The position numbers were made by a program, and so were the translations under genes. Below the pieces are notes generated by a model. The model was not told the DNA's origin. It saw only the letters and a program-made list of their open reading frames with translations, and did not search any database. From positions 11,104,704 to 11,168,703 of the forward strand of contig OW203729.1 of NCBI GenBank assembly GCA_934045075.1: a stretch of DNA of 64,000 bases. Reading direction: 5' to 3'. The DNA comes from Yponomeuta sedellus (lineage: Eukaryota; Arthropoda; Insecta; Lepidoptera; Yponomeutidae). Positions 62,646 to 64,000 of this stretch are shown in pieces; position 1 is the stretch's first letter, and every line of letters starts with the position of its first letter.

Positions 62646-62797
62646 CATAATTAAAACTGTTTTTATACGGATTTATGCTCGTTTATTACATCCGGAGTCA
62701 TCCGGGACCACGGCACCTGAAAAAGTGCCGAAACGTTGGAAAATTGTAAAAATGTAATAAACGAGCATAAATCCGTATAAAAACAGTTTTAATTATG
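62646..62797. mobile_element. 152-bp MITE with perfect 45-bp inverted ends
   Basis: CATAATTAAAACTGTTTTTA begins the left arm (62646-62690); 62753-62797 is its exact inverse over 45 bp. The 62-bp centre has GGCACCTGAAAAAGTGCCG, a small hairpin followed by AAACG. Confidence 0.88.
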
Positions 62798-63070
62798 TTA
62801 TATACTATTTTTTTCCAATTTTAAAATATCTCTGATATTCGTATGCATGAAAGAGTTTGATACTCGTTACATATTTTGGTGTTTGTCTTAAGGCTAAACT
62901 TGTCGGTATTGATTAGTAGACATATTGATTAGTAGACATTGTTTTTAAAATTTATTCGATAATATTTGCATATTCGAATAACTATACAAGAAAGGATTTT
63001 TTTTTTATTTACTTCATAATATTTGCTTAAGCCGAGGATACGCATGCCTGTAAATCGGGAAAGTAACTGG

Positions 63071-63196
63071 CATCGGGCATGTACGAGCATGTACATGCCC
63101 GTACATGCCCGATGCATGCAAGCATGTACGGGCACACTACGGATACATTTGCAAGTAATACTGGCATGCAAGTTGTGCCATTCATGCCAGTATTAC
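63071..63196. repeat. Cluster of CATG-rich palindromes
   Basis: CATCGGGCATGTACG (63071-63085) with its inverse at 63100-63114, and GTAATACTGGCATG (63155-63168) with its inverse at 63183-63196. CATG occurs about a dozen times in 140 bp. Confidence 0.8.
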
Positions 63197-63287
63197 CATC
63201 GTGTATAAACAGGGCAGTTGTGAGAGTCACTCGTACTATTCTTGTGCGCCAAAAATGGATAACTATCAAAGTAAATTAAACAAAATC

Positions 63288-63375
63288 GTGTTTGTGATGT
63301 TGTTTCTGGTTCCCACGACACAGGTATCCTAGTGTGGGGCCAGAAGCAATGTATGTGCATCTATGTAAATGTTAA
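63288..63375 (+). mobile_element. S2 SINE 3' fragment
   Basis: TTTGTGATGTTGTTTCTGG, TTCCCACGACACAGGTATCC and GGCCAGAAGCAATGTATGTG, the S2 body without its tRNA-like head. AACAAAATCGTGTT occurs on both sides (about 63279 and 63382), a likely target duplication of about 13 bp. Confidence 0.7.
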
Positions 63376-63379
63376 TGAT

Positions 63380-64000
63380 AAACAAAATCGTGTTGTTACT
63401 AGCAAATTGAATGTGTGGCTATATTAATGAGGGTTAAAACGAAAAAAAAGAAGTCGGGTTTGGGGAAGATATTGGATAAGTAGATGGGAAGATTTTGGAG
63501 CAGTTACCTAGTTGTCTGCTCAAAGAAATGCATGAAGAAGATCCGCACGTTCTATTCTGTTTTTGTAAAGCGAGCTAGTCGGCTTCCACCAAGTAGTGGT
63601 TAAAACATCCTTGGCTTCCACAGACATTATTATTCTCTGTACAAATGAATGAACTGTACAGTTTTCTCATGTCCCCGTCGTGACATGTTGGATACAAAAT
63701 AACCAACAAAAGAAAAACTTGAAAAAACATGACCTTCGAAAATGTGCGTCTACGGCCACAATGAGTCAGTTACTGGCATGCCTGTAGCTGTCGCATCTGT
63801 TCACACGTGTGAATTTGGCAACACCCCTTGTCCCCTCCCTTAACGGGCACGCGCGTAAATCAAATGTTGTATACTCGACAGCACAATAACATTTAGACTT
63901 TAGTTGCAAAGTTATCCTTAACGTCACTGCTATGAGCAGAATGCAAGCGAAAAAAAAATATCGCCTTTTTTTTAGATATTGTGCTTTTTGTATGTCCTTT
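63380..64000. other. Intergenic, anonymous
   Basis: Nothing nameable to the right edge. Confidence 0.35.

Noticed and set aside
62720..62745. Hammerhead ribozyme at CCTGAAAAAGTGCCGAAACG
   Set aside because: The core needs CTGAnGA and a separate stem II; here the G is replaced by A and the only good stem encloses the CTGA word. Kept as a weak resemblance only.

Overview
The window looks like euchromatic DNA of a lepidopteran (moth or butterfly) or a close insect relative. The reasons are AT-rich sequence, small exons separated by kilobase introns, many tRNA-headed SINE families, LINE 3' ends with (GAT)n, (GAA)n or (TATG)n tails, short Helitrons with TCTACTAATATTATA/CTAGT ends, and foldback MITEs. 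The species cannot be fixed from the sequence alone. Family letters used below (S1-S4 SINEs, K, R and P interspersed repeats, M1 foldback MITE) are my own labels.

Only one host protein gene is supported. It is the 3' part of a Bin3/MePCE-type RNA 5'-gamma-phosphate methyltransferase gene on the + strand, with four exons (1903-2093, 7095-7501, 12121-12345, 14400-15008). Phases match across all three GT-AG introns. The first coding exon(s) and the start codon lie upstream of base 1. The four exons give about 476 residues: the SAM-binding core, a lineage-specific insert with a 14-codon duplication, and a Pro/Ala/Ser/Tyr-rich C-terminal extension. Two tRNA-derived SINEs with perfect target-site duplications (TSDs) sit within about 35 bp of splice sites of this gene. 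A copy of the intron-1 3' end also lies 1.46 kb upstream of the real acceptor.

From about 15.95 to 53.4 kb there is no recognisable host gene. The space holds layered repeats: four SINE-like families, LINE 3' ends, several MITE families, and large tetranucleotide microsatellites. Among the microsatellites are a 395-bp (TAGG)n, a 225-bp (CATA)n on a LINE 3' end, a 170-bp (CGAA)n, and an approximately 980-bp (TTTG)n-(TATG)n block. A nearly perfect 533-bp inverted repeat at 44817-45349 (243-bp arms, 3 mismatches) carries smaller palindromes in each arm.

At 53429-58149 lies a complete young Copia LTR retrotransposon. Its LTRs are 253 bp and differ at one position, its TSD is GTGAT, and its primer binding site starts GGTTATGGGC, as in the Drosophila copia half-initiator-tRNA primer. 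Its gag-pol frame is broken once, inside the integrase core, by a short locally templated insertion. The last 6 kb are again repeats plus two unassigned open frames. I found no CRISPR array, no genuine tRNA or rRNA gene, and no bacterial-type operon.
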